Part shown: positions 34,459 through 42,246 of the stretch, piece after piece
How the letters are laid out: every line of letters starts with the position of its first letter
Position numbering within the stretch: the stretch's first letter is position 1
DNA from: an uncultured Saccharospirillaceae bacterium
GTDB lineage: Bacteria > Bacteroidota > Bacteroidia > Flavobacteriales_D > CAJJDF01
NCBI GenBank assembly: GCA_950054195.1
Contig: CATLPG010000003.1
Location: 53,934-117,933, forward strand
Direction of reading: 5' to 3'
DNA length: 64,000 nucleotides
Position numbers and translations under genes: made by a program
Notes under the pieces: model-generated
Databases searched by the model: none
The model's input: the letters and a program-made list of their open reading frames with translations, nothing else
Told to the model about the DNA's origin: nothing

Positions 34459-36465
34459 TTATAATGATGTTCGTTTAAATATAAACTCTGGTATGTTTTT
34501 AATAATTAGCATTACCCAAAACCACCTTTTTCCTACATAGATAATGTTTCTTTTCTTTTTAATTGCTCTATGTATTTGTTTTGCTGCTTTTTCACTAGAG
34601 CTCGTTAAAAAAGATGGTGTTTCTATTCCATCGATCATTTTAGTTTTTACAAAACCTGGTTTTACCGTTAATACGTGAACATTTGATGAAAACAAGCGAT
34701 TTCTTAATCCAGATAGGTAAGCATCAAAACCAGCTTTAGCTGATCCATAGTAATAGTTAGATGCTCTTCCCCTATCAGCTGCAACTGAAGATATGCCTAC
34801 AATAGTTCCTTGTTTGTTATTTTCAAAGTGCTGTGCAAATAAATCAAGAATTGTAACATGATCTATAAAGTTGGTAGATATAATTTTTTGTGCTTCATTA
34901 TTATCGCTTTCAGCTATTTCTTGATTTCCTAGATAGCCGAAGCATGAAACTACTAAATCAATATTAGAATATTTATTAAAGATTTCTTCGCTATTTTGTT
35001 TAGCATCAAAAAAAACAACCTCAGCAGCTAAGGAATTGCTAGTAACAAAGTTTTGTAGAACGGATGTATTTCTGCTGGCTAAAATCAACGAATGACCTTT
35101 TAGTTCAATAGCTAATGCTTTAGCAATATCTGAGTTTGCCCCAAGAATAAGTGTTTTCAAAGGTGAGTTTTTTTGTTTTGTAGCTGAGTTTTTCAAAGAT
35201 TGGTTTTCATGTAAATTAACTCTATTAGAGAATAAGGATCCAAATGAAGTTGGCTTGTTTTCTTTTAAAAAAACCTTATAATCTTCAAATTTATCATATG
35301 ATTTTTTCATGTGTGTTTCATTCATGAATGCATCTTTGGCAAGATAAAACCTGCCTCCTAAATCACAAATAGTATCAGCTAATGTTTCTAGTTTTTTCTC
35401 TAGGTTTTGATGGTATTTAATGTCAACTGAATAAGCATACCCTTTCTTCACAAATGAAAGCCAACCTTCGGAAGGAGCCAAATCATCAAACCGTTTTAAC
35501 GTTCTTAAAAAAGAGGTAAGGTTGTGCTTTTTTATAAAGGCTTCTGTAGCATTTATAGCTTGTTTAATTTGAGGTTTTTCAATAACAAACTGAACTTGAA
35601 TAAATCCATTGGGGTAGAGGTTGTTCCAGTTTTCAAATTTGTCTAGAGGGTACAATATTTCTGATTCATGTTGAAACTCGGTGCCAACTTTTGCTTTTCT
35701 ATATAGCAATTTTTCAATCGTATTTAAGAAAAGTGAAGAGGTAATAGCACCAAAAAAATGACCAGGAACTTTTCTTGATTTTGGGGCTGTTTTTATTTCT
35801 TTTGAGGTGTATTTGCCAGAGGTATACAATACATGTCCAAAACCTGTAATCCAAGCTGCTTTAAATTCGTTTTTATCACTTTCAAATACATCAAAAAGGG
35901 GGGAGATAGAATCAAATTTTCTGACTATAACCTCCATCGTTTGAGAAGCTTCTTTTCTTAGTCGTATGGTGGCTTCTATAATTAACCCTGTTAATCCAAC
36001 CCCTCCAATGGTTGCATAAAAAAGTTGGCTGTTTTCCTCCCTACTGCAAACAATCGTTCCTTTATCGGTTTTTAATAAGAAAGAAGTAATATGGTTTCCA
36101 AATGAGCCATAATTTGCTTGGTTTTTTCCATGCACATCATTTGCTATAGCTCCACCGATGGTGATTTTAGCAGTTCCTGGTGTAACAAAAAGTTTATAAC
36201 CTTTAGAAGCCAATAATGGAGTTAAATCAGAAATTAAAACACCTGCTTTGCAAGTAATGGTTTGATCTTTTTCGTTTAACTCAACTACTAAATTATTAGC
36301 TAAGGAATCAATAACATTAGGAGCTAATGCAACGTCTCCATATGATCTGCCATTACCTCTAGGTATAATATACGGAGGTAGCTTTGTAAGTTCGGGGATG
36401 CTTTTTTTTATTTTAGCACCAACCGAAGGGAATTTACCCCAGCCATATAGTTTGTTATTAACCAT
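34459..36465 (-). CDS. DprE1-DprE2 fusion: decaprenylphosphoryl-ribose 2'-epimerase-like bifunctional protein
   Basis: One 668-residue chain with two enzymes. Residues ~1-415 are a DprE1-like FAD oxidase: FAD motif IPRGNGRSYGD near 34, PGTAKITIGGAIANDVHGKN near 95, TLKRFDD near 310 and a conserved AKD lysine near 357. The benzothiazinone-target cysteine of the mycobacterial enzyme appears to be serine here (SFLRTLKRF). Residues ~435-668 are a DprE2-like short-chain reductase: NAD motif LGANSDIAKALA, SS catalytic serine and YGSAK (YxxxK). Together they would epimerise polyprenyl-P-ribose to polyprenyl-P-arabinose. In mycobacteria these are separate genes. No frameshift or internal stop splits the chain. 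Confidence 0.88.
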   Translation of the reverse strand: MVNNKLYGWGKFPSVGAKIKKSIPELTKLPPYIIPRGNGRSYGDVALAPNVIDSLANNLVVELNEKDQTITCKAGVLISDLTPLLASKGYKLFVTPGTAKITIGGAIANDVHGKNQANYGSFGNHITSFLLKTDKGTIVCSREENSQLFYATIGGVGLTGLIIEATIRLRKEASQTMEVIVRKFDSISPLFDVFESDKNEFKAAWITGFGHVLYTSGKYTSKEIKTAPKSRKVPGHFFGAITSSLFLNTIEKLLYRKAKVGTEFQHESEILYPLDKFENWNNLYPNGFIQVQFVIEKPQIKQAINATEAFIKKHNLTSFLRTLKRFDDLAPSEGWLSFVKKGYAYSVDIKYHQNLEKKLETLADTICDLGGRFYLAKDAFMNETHMKKSYDKFEDYKVFLKENKPTSFGSLFSNRVNLHENQSLKNSATKQKNSPLKTLILGANSDIAKALAIELKGHSLILASRNTSVLQNFVTSNSLAAEVVFFDAKQNSEEIFNKYSNIDLVVSCFGYLGNQEIAESDNNEAQKIISTNFIDHVTILDLFAQHFENNKQGTIVGISSVAADRGRASNYYYGSAKAGFDAYLSGLRNRLFSSNVHVLTVKPGFVKTKMIDGIETPSFLTSSSEKAAKQIHRAIKKKRNIIYVGKRWFWVMLIIKNIPEFIFKRTSL

Positions 36466-36474
36466 TATACTAAA

Positions 36475-37959
36475 TTATACATCCTTTTTAAGTAATAGTT
36501 GATCTCTAGCTGGAACTTTTAAGTCATACATATATAATACTTTTCCATTACTAAGCTTTTGTAGCTCTAATGGGTAACTGCTTAAGTAATTTTTTAGTTC
36601 ATCTACCGGTGGTTCACTTCGAATAGAAAAGAAATACGATGCTTTTTCAAGAATTAATTTATCTATGATACTACCTGATAATTTATAACTGTTTAGTTGC
36701 CATCCATTTCTTCTTGAGGCATATAAGTATATTGGACATTTAGCATCTATATAGTCGTAATTAATTATAATTAAGTCATTTTTATCGGTATGTTTATTTA
36801 TGTAATAACCTATTTCTAAAGCTGTGTTTGGTTCCTGATAATAATTTTTTTCGCTGTAATACGTTTGTTCAATACCAAAAATTAAAAAAACGAGAGACAA
36901 AGTAAGTGCTTGTTTTCCTCGAAATAAGTATGTTATCAGTTTAAATAATCCTAGCCCCATAAAAACACTAAAGATGGGAACAAAAGGAGTTTGGTAGTAG
37001 TTATGAACGATGTTTAAATTAAAAAATATAAGCAGATAAAAAACAGTTCCTAACAGCCAAAAAACAATAAAATAGTTTCGCTTTTTAAGTATTATAAAAG
37101 AGATAATAAGAAGAAATAACCCACTGTAGCCAATAATTTCATAGAAAAGTCTGTCTTTAATTAACGTCCAATTGGATAGAGTTAACCGCTGATCTAATGA
37201 TCCATAATACCAACCTGCATTATAAGTGAATTTCCTATAACCTGGAATAAAGTGCCAATCAGGTGCTTTATCATTAACAGCATAAACGTGATTTTGCCAT
37301 AAAACAAATATTAATACTGGAATTATTATAAAATAAAAATTACGTAGTATGTATTTAAGCTTTTTATTGATAAATACAAAAGCAATAATAGGTAGAAGTA
37401 ATGGTAAAACATAGGGAACCTTTGTAAGAAAAGCCAAAGTAGCGAATAATGAACCTACTATTAAATGTACTTTTAACTCTTCTTTAATACCTTTTAAAAA
37501 GTGATAGCTCATACCAAAAACAAAGGCTAGCTCAGCAAAATCAATGTGTATGGCAGTTGAATAAAATAGGCTTAATGGGGCAAGTATGTAAAACAGTAAC
37601 GATAGCCGAGCAATTTGAGAATTATAGAGATAGGCTATAAGTTTAAAAAAATAATAACACGACAGGAGGTAGAACAGAAAAAAAACAATTTTTGCAACTA
37701 TTTGATAAGGTCCGAAAATGTGGTAGCCGATAGAAGCTATTGCTTCTACTAATGGGAATTCAAGAATTAATGTTTTATGTCCTCCCATCCAACAAACAGA
37801 GGGGTAAAAAAGATTTATACCATTTTCATAAAAGTCCCAAATATAATTGGCGGTGTCACTCTGTCTCCAAACATGAGGTTCTAAAAGTTCTTCACCAAAA
37901 TGAAAAAAACGAAGAGAAATGCCAATTACAAATAATATATAAAAAAAGCTTTTGTTCAT
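36475..37959 (-). CDS. GT-C membrane glycosyltransferase (ArnT/PMT-like)
   Basis: A 494-residue polytopic protein with about eleven hydrophobic segments and a soluble C-terminal ~110 residues. The first extracytoplasmic loop carries HVWRQSDTANYI, where GT-C enzymes place their catalytic acidic residue, and IHIDFAEL follows near residue 138. GT-C enzymes use polyprenyl-phosphate sugars outside the membrane. Nine bp upstream of the DprE1-DprE2 fusion, it is the obvious candidate to use a polyprenyl-P-pentose donor. The family match is by topology and motif only. Confidence 0.7.
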   Translation of the reverse strand: MNKSFFYILFVIGISLRFFHFGEELLEPHVWRQSDTANYIWDFYENGINLFYPSVCWMGGHKTLILEFPLVEAIASIGYHIFGPYQIVAKIVFFLFYLLSCYYFFKLIAYLYNSQIARLSLLFYILAPLSLFYSTAIHIDFAELAFVFGMSYHFLKGIKEELKVHLIVGSLFATLAFLTKVPYVLPLLLPIIAFVFINKKLKYILRNFYFIIIPVLIFVLWQNHVYAVNDKAPDWHFIPGYRKFTYNAGWYYGSLDQRLTLSNWTLIKDRLFYEIIGYSGLFLLIISFIILKKRNYFIVFWLLGTVFYLLIFFNLNIVHNYYQTPFVPIFSVFMGLGLFKLITYLFRGKQALTLSLVFLIFGIEQTYYSEKNYYQEPNTALEIGYYINKHTDKNDLIIINYDYIDAKCPIYLYASRRNGWQLNSYKLSGSIIDKLILEKASYFFSIRSEPPVDELKNYLSSYPLELQKLSNGKVLYMYDLKVPARDQLLLKKDV

Positions 37960-37982
37960 TTCTACATGATAGAAAGTTGTGG

Positions 37983-38939
37983 TTAATTTAAATGTATGGT
38001 TTTTAAAATATAGTTTGCTAATGCCTTTTGACCATCAGGATTTAAATGAGGATCATTTGGGTAATAAAAGTTAGAATTTTTTTGAAATAAATCTAAAGGA
38101 GAAATAATAGTTCCTCTTATTAACTCTTTTTTTACTTGGTTTAAAAAACCATAGGATAATGAATGAGTATTTTCATCTAATGTAGCCCCTAAAGATTCTA
38201 TTTGATTTCTTTTTTTGTTTGAAGTTTGAGCAACATGAGGGATAATGAGTATATAAACCTGAGTTTCTTTAGAAAGCTGTTTAATAACATTGTTTAAATC
38301 GAAAGTTAAATCCTTCATTGCTTTATGAGTCCCGTTTATAGAATTCACTAACACATTAGAGTCTGCTTTGTAGTATAATTTTTCACGAGCATTATAAGTT
38401 TCTATAGAGAATTCATGATCTACTTTAGCATCATGAGTTGTAATATCAGTGGTTGTAATTTGACCCAATTTATAATTTAGGTATTGTAAACTAATTAAAT
38501 AGTCCGAAATAGACCAGTATACATTCCTAGAAAAAGAGTTTTCAGACCAGTTTACGGGATGGTTATAATCAATTAAATCGTTGCCAACATAGAGCTGAAA
38601 TATAACCGTTGATGGCTTAAAGGTGTTAATTCTTCGTTTTAAAAATCGCTTATGATGAAACATGGATGTTCCAGGTACTGCACTATTAATAATGCTATAC
38701 TGAGGTAGAGAGTCTCTTAAGTATTTGATATAGCTATTTTGATCAGCCGAAAATGAGTCTCCAAAAATTAATAGCTTTTGTTTTGATGATTTATTATCTT
38801 CTTGAAGATTGTTTAATGCTTTAATTTCTGATGAATAAAAATCAATCCAGTCAAACCTGTAAGCTGTTTCAAATAAGGAAATAATGATTATTATATAAAT
38901 CACGATTAGCTTAACAATATTAAACAGCTTTTTCTTCAT
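37983..38939 (-). CDS. Membrane-anchored SGNH/GDSL hydrolase
   Basis: A 318-residue protein with a single N-terminal membrane anchor (~8-25) and an extracytoplasmic SGNH-fold domain. The nucleophile block is FGDSFSADQ near residue 59, the glycine/asparagine block is YVGNDLIDYNHP near 118, and the catalytic dyad is DPHLNPDG near residue 296. It could acetylate or deacetylate the exported glycan. It overlaps the polymerase gene by 20 bp. Confidence 0.8.
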   Translation of the reverse strand: MKKKLFNIVKLIVIYIIIIISLFETAYRFDWIDFYSSEIKALNNLQEDNKSSKQKLLIFGDSFSADQNSYIKYLRDSLPQYSIINSAVPGTSMFHHKRFLKRRINTFKPSTVIFQLYVGNDLIDYNHPVNWSENSFSRNVYWSISDYLISLQYLNYKLGQITTTDITTHDAKVDHEFSIETYNAREKLYYKADSNVLVNSINGTHKAMKDLTFDLNNVIKQLSKETQVYILIIPHVAQTSNKKRNQIESLGATLDENTHSLSYGFLNQVKKELIRGTIISPLDLFQKNSNFYYPNDPHLNPDGQKALANYILKTIHLN

Positions 38940-40374
38940 TCGACTGTTTAGTTGCTAAATCAATAGATACAATAATTCCCATACTTCCATACAAAAGAAT
39001 ACTCATTTTCTCGTAATCGCTAAATGTGTTAAATAACCCATGTATATAAAAAGTAATTAAACCTAATAGCGAAGCTAAAAGGATACTTTTGGTTTGTCTT
39101 GGTAGATTTTTTTTATATAAAAGTTTAAACGAAGTATGTAATACACTCAGAATTATTGCTAAATAAATAAACAAACCCATAATCCCTTGTTCAGAAAGGT
39201 AAGTTAAATACTCCGAGTGAGCATTTCCTCTATTTCCTTCATGCGTACTTATACGAGTCATAAATTCTGGTGTTTGATATTTATCATAAACAAATTGATA
39301 AGTTCCAGGTCCAATACCAAAAACAGGATAATCCTCAAAAATACGATAAGCACATACCCAACGATTAATTCGTTCAAGGTTTGAAGCATCATTTTGAAGG
39401 TTAGTAACTGATGTTAGGTGAGTACCAACATTTTCATCATATTTTACCTCATTTTCTCTAAGTGTTTGATAGATGTTTTGAAAGTTTGCTAAAAAAAGAC
39501 CAATACCAATGAGCAGAAAAAATAAAATAGATTTAAGTTTTACTTTTAAATAGATTAATAGGGCAAAGAATCCGGCAATAATTAAACTTAGTAGAGAAGC
39601 CCTAGAATAGGATAAGAACTGAGCAACAATAAAAGCTCCAGATATTATAAGTAGTAGATAATATTCAGGCTTTTTTTCTTTCCAATTTTTGTAAGTGAGA
39701 ATTATTAAAAAAGGAATTACAAAAGCTAAACAGCCACCGTAAATAGTATGGTCGCTATAAAAAGGTTGTGAAACATAAAAAGAAGTAGCTTGAATAAATC
39801 CTGTTTTGGAATGTTCAATAATAGCACTCAAAATAGGTATAATAGCACCTAAAATATAAAGTAAATAGAACAGCTTGTGCTTTTTAGTTTTATTAAAGTA
39901 GTTTGCAAACATGAAGAAATACACAAAGAGAAACGCTAGTTTTAATACAAATCGCTTTAAACTTACTTCAGTCATGTCGCTCATCAAAACAGTTATAAGC
40001 ATCCAAAGCATATCAAGAAGTAGTAATATGGATATAGGGTGCGAAATGATTTTTTTATTCCATTTCATTCCAGAAAACACTTTAACAATAAATAATATAG
40101 CAACTATACCAGTAATAGCCTCTGTTGGAAGTGATAATTTTAGACCTAAGCCCGGTATGGTATAGCCAAGCGAAAGTGGTGCTAAAAACACCAAAATTTT
40201 TAATGAAAAATAAATATTGCTAGCTATTAAAGGAATAAAAATAGCAGCAGCTAAAATAAAGCCAATACTTATTAACGTATCTTCTTTTTCATTAAAAATC
40301 AAATAGCTCATTAGCGATAAGCAAGCAGCAGCTACCGATGTCCATAAAATTATTCCCGCTCGCGTATTAATCAC
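38920..40374 (-). CDS. O-antigen ligase/polymerase family protein (Wzy/WaaL-like)
   Basis: A 484-residue protein with about twelve membrane segments and the family's large periplasmic loop. The loop contains RINRWVCAYRIF, FGIGPGTYQFVY and the signature NAHSEYLTYLSEQGIMG. It starts at a GTG (40374), 7 bp after the Wzz-like gene. Such proteins polymerise or ligate lipid-linked oligosaccharides. With Wzz next to it a polymerase role is more likely, although no Wzx flippase is present in the window. Confidence 0.85.
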   Translation of the reverse strand: MINTRAGIILWTSVAAACLSLMSYLIFNEKEDTLISIGFILAAAIFIPLIASNIYFSLKILVFLAPLSLGYTIPGLGLKLSLPTEAITGIVAILFIVKVFSGMKWNKKIISHPISILLLLDMLWMLITVLMSDMTEVSLKRFVLKLAFLFVYFFMFANYFNKTKKHKLFYLLYILGAIIPILSAIIEHSKTGFIQATSFYVSQPFYSDHTIYGGCLAFVIPFLIILTYKNWKEKKPEYYLLLIISGAFIVAQFLSYSRASLLSLIIAGFFALLIYLKVKLKSILFFLLIGIGLFLANFQNIYQTLRENEVKYDENVGTHLTSVTNLQNDASNLERINRWVCAYRIFEDYPVFGIGPGTYQFVYDKYQTPEFMTRISTHEGNRGNAHSEYLTYLSEQGIMGLFIYLAIILSVLHTSFKLLYKKNLPRQTKSILLASLLGLITFYIHGLFNTFSDYEKMSILLYGSMGIIVSIDLATKQSNEEKAV

Positions 40375-40381
40375 AAAACCG

Positions 40382-41353
40382 TTAGTTAAGTTTTTCTTTT
40401 AACTGATTGATCCAAAAAGAAGAAAGTACTAAAAATACCGATAGTAAAAAGCCAATTAAAAGCCCAAGTATTGCATTAGTGGAAAGTGAAGGAGAGACTT
40501 TTTTCTTATCAGCTTCAGCTTTTATTATTCTATGTACAGGAGGAAATGGTAACTCTAATTGTTCTTTGGTTTTATCAAGGTCACTTTCAAGTTGATTAAG
40601 TCTACCGATTTCAGCATAGTAATCATTTATCAAAAGCTCTTTTTCGATTGTGTAATTATTTTGTAGTGTGTTTTTTATAACCTCATCACCTGCAACCAGC
40701 TGCCCATTTTTTATTCTTTCATCAATGTTGTTTATGCTATTTTTTGCTAAACGCTTATTACCAGCAATGCCTTTTTTGTTTGAGCTTATTTCATATAACA
40801 AGTCTTTTACTTTTTGCTCTTGAAAAACTAACTTTTTTTGATACTTAGCAATTAAAGTTTTAATGTTACTTTGAAAGATTTTTTTTCGGGCAGAATCAAC
40901 TAATTCTATTGAACGGTTGGCAATGTTAGCAGCCATGTTTGGGTCTTTAAAATTGGCTTCTATAGCTACGGATAAATAACGCGTTCTAGCAAATTTTAGA
41001 TCTCTACTATAATTTTTATTTAAATTGAATTTCCAGCCAGCAGAATTTGTATCTAATTCATAATAATTAATTAAGTCAAATTCTTTAACTAGATTTTTTT
41101 TTACTTCATCAGACTCGAATAACTGAATTAATCTATCGGCATGAATTTCAAAGCCAAAATCAGCATCAAAAACCATTGTTTTAATGGAGTTGGATTTTGT
41201 AGGGTACACTACAGCATGGGCAGCATACCTTTTTGGTATAAAAAACGTGATAGCTATTGCAACAGCAAAAAAGGTTAATGTAGTTGCTATAATTAGCTTT
41301 CTCTTTTTGTAAAGCTTAGTAATAATAGTTAGGTTAACATCCTTCTCTTCCAC
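40382..41353 (-). CDS. wzz: Polysaccharide chain-length determinant (Wzz family)
   Basis: About 323 residues with two transmembrane segments (IIATTLTFFAVAIAITFF near the N-terminus and LGLLIGFLLSVFLVLSSFWI near the C-terminus), a large coiled periplasmic domain and the pre-TM2 proline-rich PFPPVHRII motif. A TTG at 41374 would give the longest frame, but it is part of a TATATTTG -7 box, so I place the start at the GTG at 41353. There is no tyrosine-kinase domain, so this is the Wzz type, not Wzc. It heads the eight-gene operon. Confidence 0.85.
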   Translation of the reverse strand: MEEKDVNLTIITKLYKKRKLIIATTLTFFAVAIAITFFIPKRYAAHAVVYPTKSNSIKTMVFDADFGFEIHADRLIQLFESDEVKKNLVKEFDLINYYELDTNSAGWKFNLNKNYSRDLKFARTRYLSVAIEANFKDPNMAANIANRSIELVDSARKKIFQSNIKTLIAKYQKKLVFQEQKVKDLLYEISSNKKGIAGNKRLAKNSINNIDERIKNGQLVAGDEVIKNTLQNNYTIEKELLINDYYAEIGRLNQLESDLDKTKEQLELPFPPVHRIIKAEADKKKVSPSLSTNAILGLLIGFLLSVFLVLSSFWINQLKEKLN

Positions 41354-41371
41354 GGGACTTTTTAATTTTTT

Positions 41372-41379
41372 CAAATATA
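41372..41379 (-). promoter_or_regulatory. -7 box of the glycan operon
   Basis: TATATTTG on the minus strand, exact TAnnTTTG, 18 nt upstream of the GTG at 41353. It is the only good promoter box seen for the whole eight-gene run. Confidence 0.45.
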
Positions 41380-41423
41380 GTATTCTAAAACAAAAAAATC
41401 TTTATTAAAACACTCTCCATTGT

Positions 41424-41431
41424 TATATTTG
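41424..41431 (+). promoter_or_regulatory. -7 box of the DUF5989-like gene
   Basis: TATATTTG on the plus strand ends 5 nt before the ATG at 41437, with GAGGAG between. If transcription starts 5-7 nt after the box, the mRNA would be leaderless or nearly so. Confidence 0.45.
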
Positions 41432-41436
41432 AGGAG

Positions 41437-41595
41437 ATGGGAAAAGTTAAGATTATAAAAGAATTGTTTGAGTTTTTATGGAAGCAAAAAAAATATTGGC
41501 TGTTCCCAGTAATTTTTATTCTTATCCTACTTTTTGCTTTGGCTATAACTGCTGAAAATTCAGTAGTAGCCCCATTTATTTATTCTCTATTTTAA
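41437..41595 (+). CDS. DUF5989-like 52-aa single-pass membrane protein
   Basis: A 52-residue protein too short for most ORF cut-offs. It starts MGKVKIIKELFEFLWKQKKYW, continues with one hydrophobic helix (LFPVIFILILLFALAI) and ends in the conserved SVVAPFIYSLF tail. This layout is that of DUF5989 proteins, found beside SxtJ and NodU-type carbamoyltransferase genes. Here it sits 9 kb from that pair, between the Wzz operon and the radical SAM block, with its own promoter box. The GAGGAG before the ATG could act as a ribosome site. Its last 20 bp overlap the convergent methyltransferase gene. Confidence 0.8.
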   Translation: MGKVKIIKELFEFLWKQKKYWLFPVIFILILLFALAITAENSVVAPFIYSLF

Positions 41596-42244
41596 AAATA
41601 AAATTCTTTTCGAACCACTTTATCTTTTGAAATACTAGCTTAAAAACGTAGCCATTTTTATCAGCGATTGACTTTATAGCATCCAAATTACAATCTTCTG
41701 ATAAAATCATATATGTTTGAGTGTTAGAATCAACAACTTGATGTATAGAGCTAAAAAGCTTGTTGAAATACTCGAAATTACTACCACAAAACCAAGCTAT
41801 TTCTTCATCGTTCTTTGGCTCTTTAGGGTAATATGGGGGATTGATAATAATTATATCGTATACTTGATCAAGTTTATCAAACAAGTTAGATTCAATAATG
41901 GTAATATTAGCATCAAGCTTTTTGTTATTATAATAAAGTCCATCTAGAGCAGGCTCGGCTATTTCACTAGCGGTAACATAGGCACCTTCAGAACTTGCGA
42001 AAAAAGAGATTATGCCTGATCCAGCACCTAGTTCAAGAAATTTTTTATTCTTAATGTCAAGCCCATCAATAAACTTCAGTAAAATTTTTGTACTCAAGGT
42101 AAAAAGAGGAGAAAACACCTTTGGAAATAGCTTAAGTTCTATTTTTTTGTAAGTGATTGTGCGTTTTTTGCTTCCTTTTTTATCATACCAAAATTTAAAA
42201 AAAGGCTTCAAAAAACGCTTGGTAATATTTCTAAAAGACAACAA
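41576..42244 (-). CDS. Class I SAM methyltransferase with NPPY motif
   Basis: A 222-residue methyltransferase. Motif I is FLELGAGSGIISF near residue 70, and NPPYYP near residue 135 is the catalytic motif of N6-adenine, glutamine or related amine methylases. The frame starts at a TTG (42244), 2 bp after the radical SAM stop, and no better start exists nearby, so coupled translation is likely. It is in the radical SAM cluster, but NPPY also fits nucleic-acid or protein targets, so a pathway role is uncertain. Confidence 0.7.
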   Translation of the reverse strand: MLSFRNITKRFLKPFFKFWYDKKGSKKRTITYKKIELKLFPKVFSPLFTLSTKILLKFIDGLDIKNKKFLELGAGSGIISFFASSEGAYVTASEIAEPALDGLYYNNKKLDANITIIESNLFDKLDQVYDIIIINPPYYPKEPKNDEEIAWFCGSNFEYFNKLFSSIHQVVDSNTQTYMILSEDCNLDAIKSIADKNGYVFKLVFQKIKWFEKNFIFKIENK

Positions 42245-42246
42245 AA

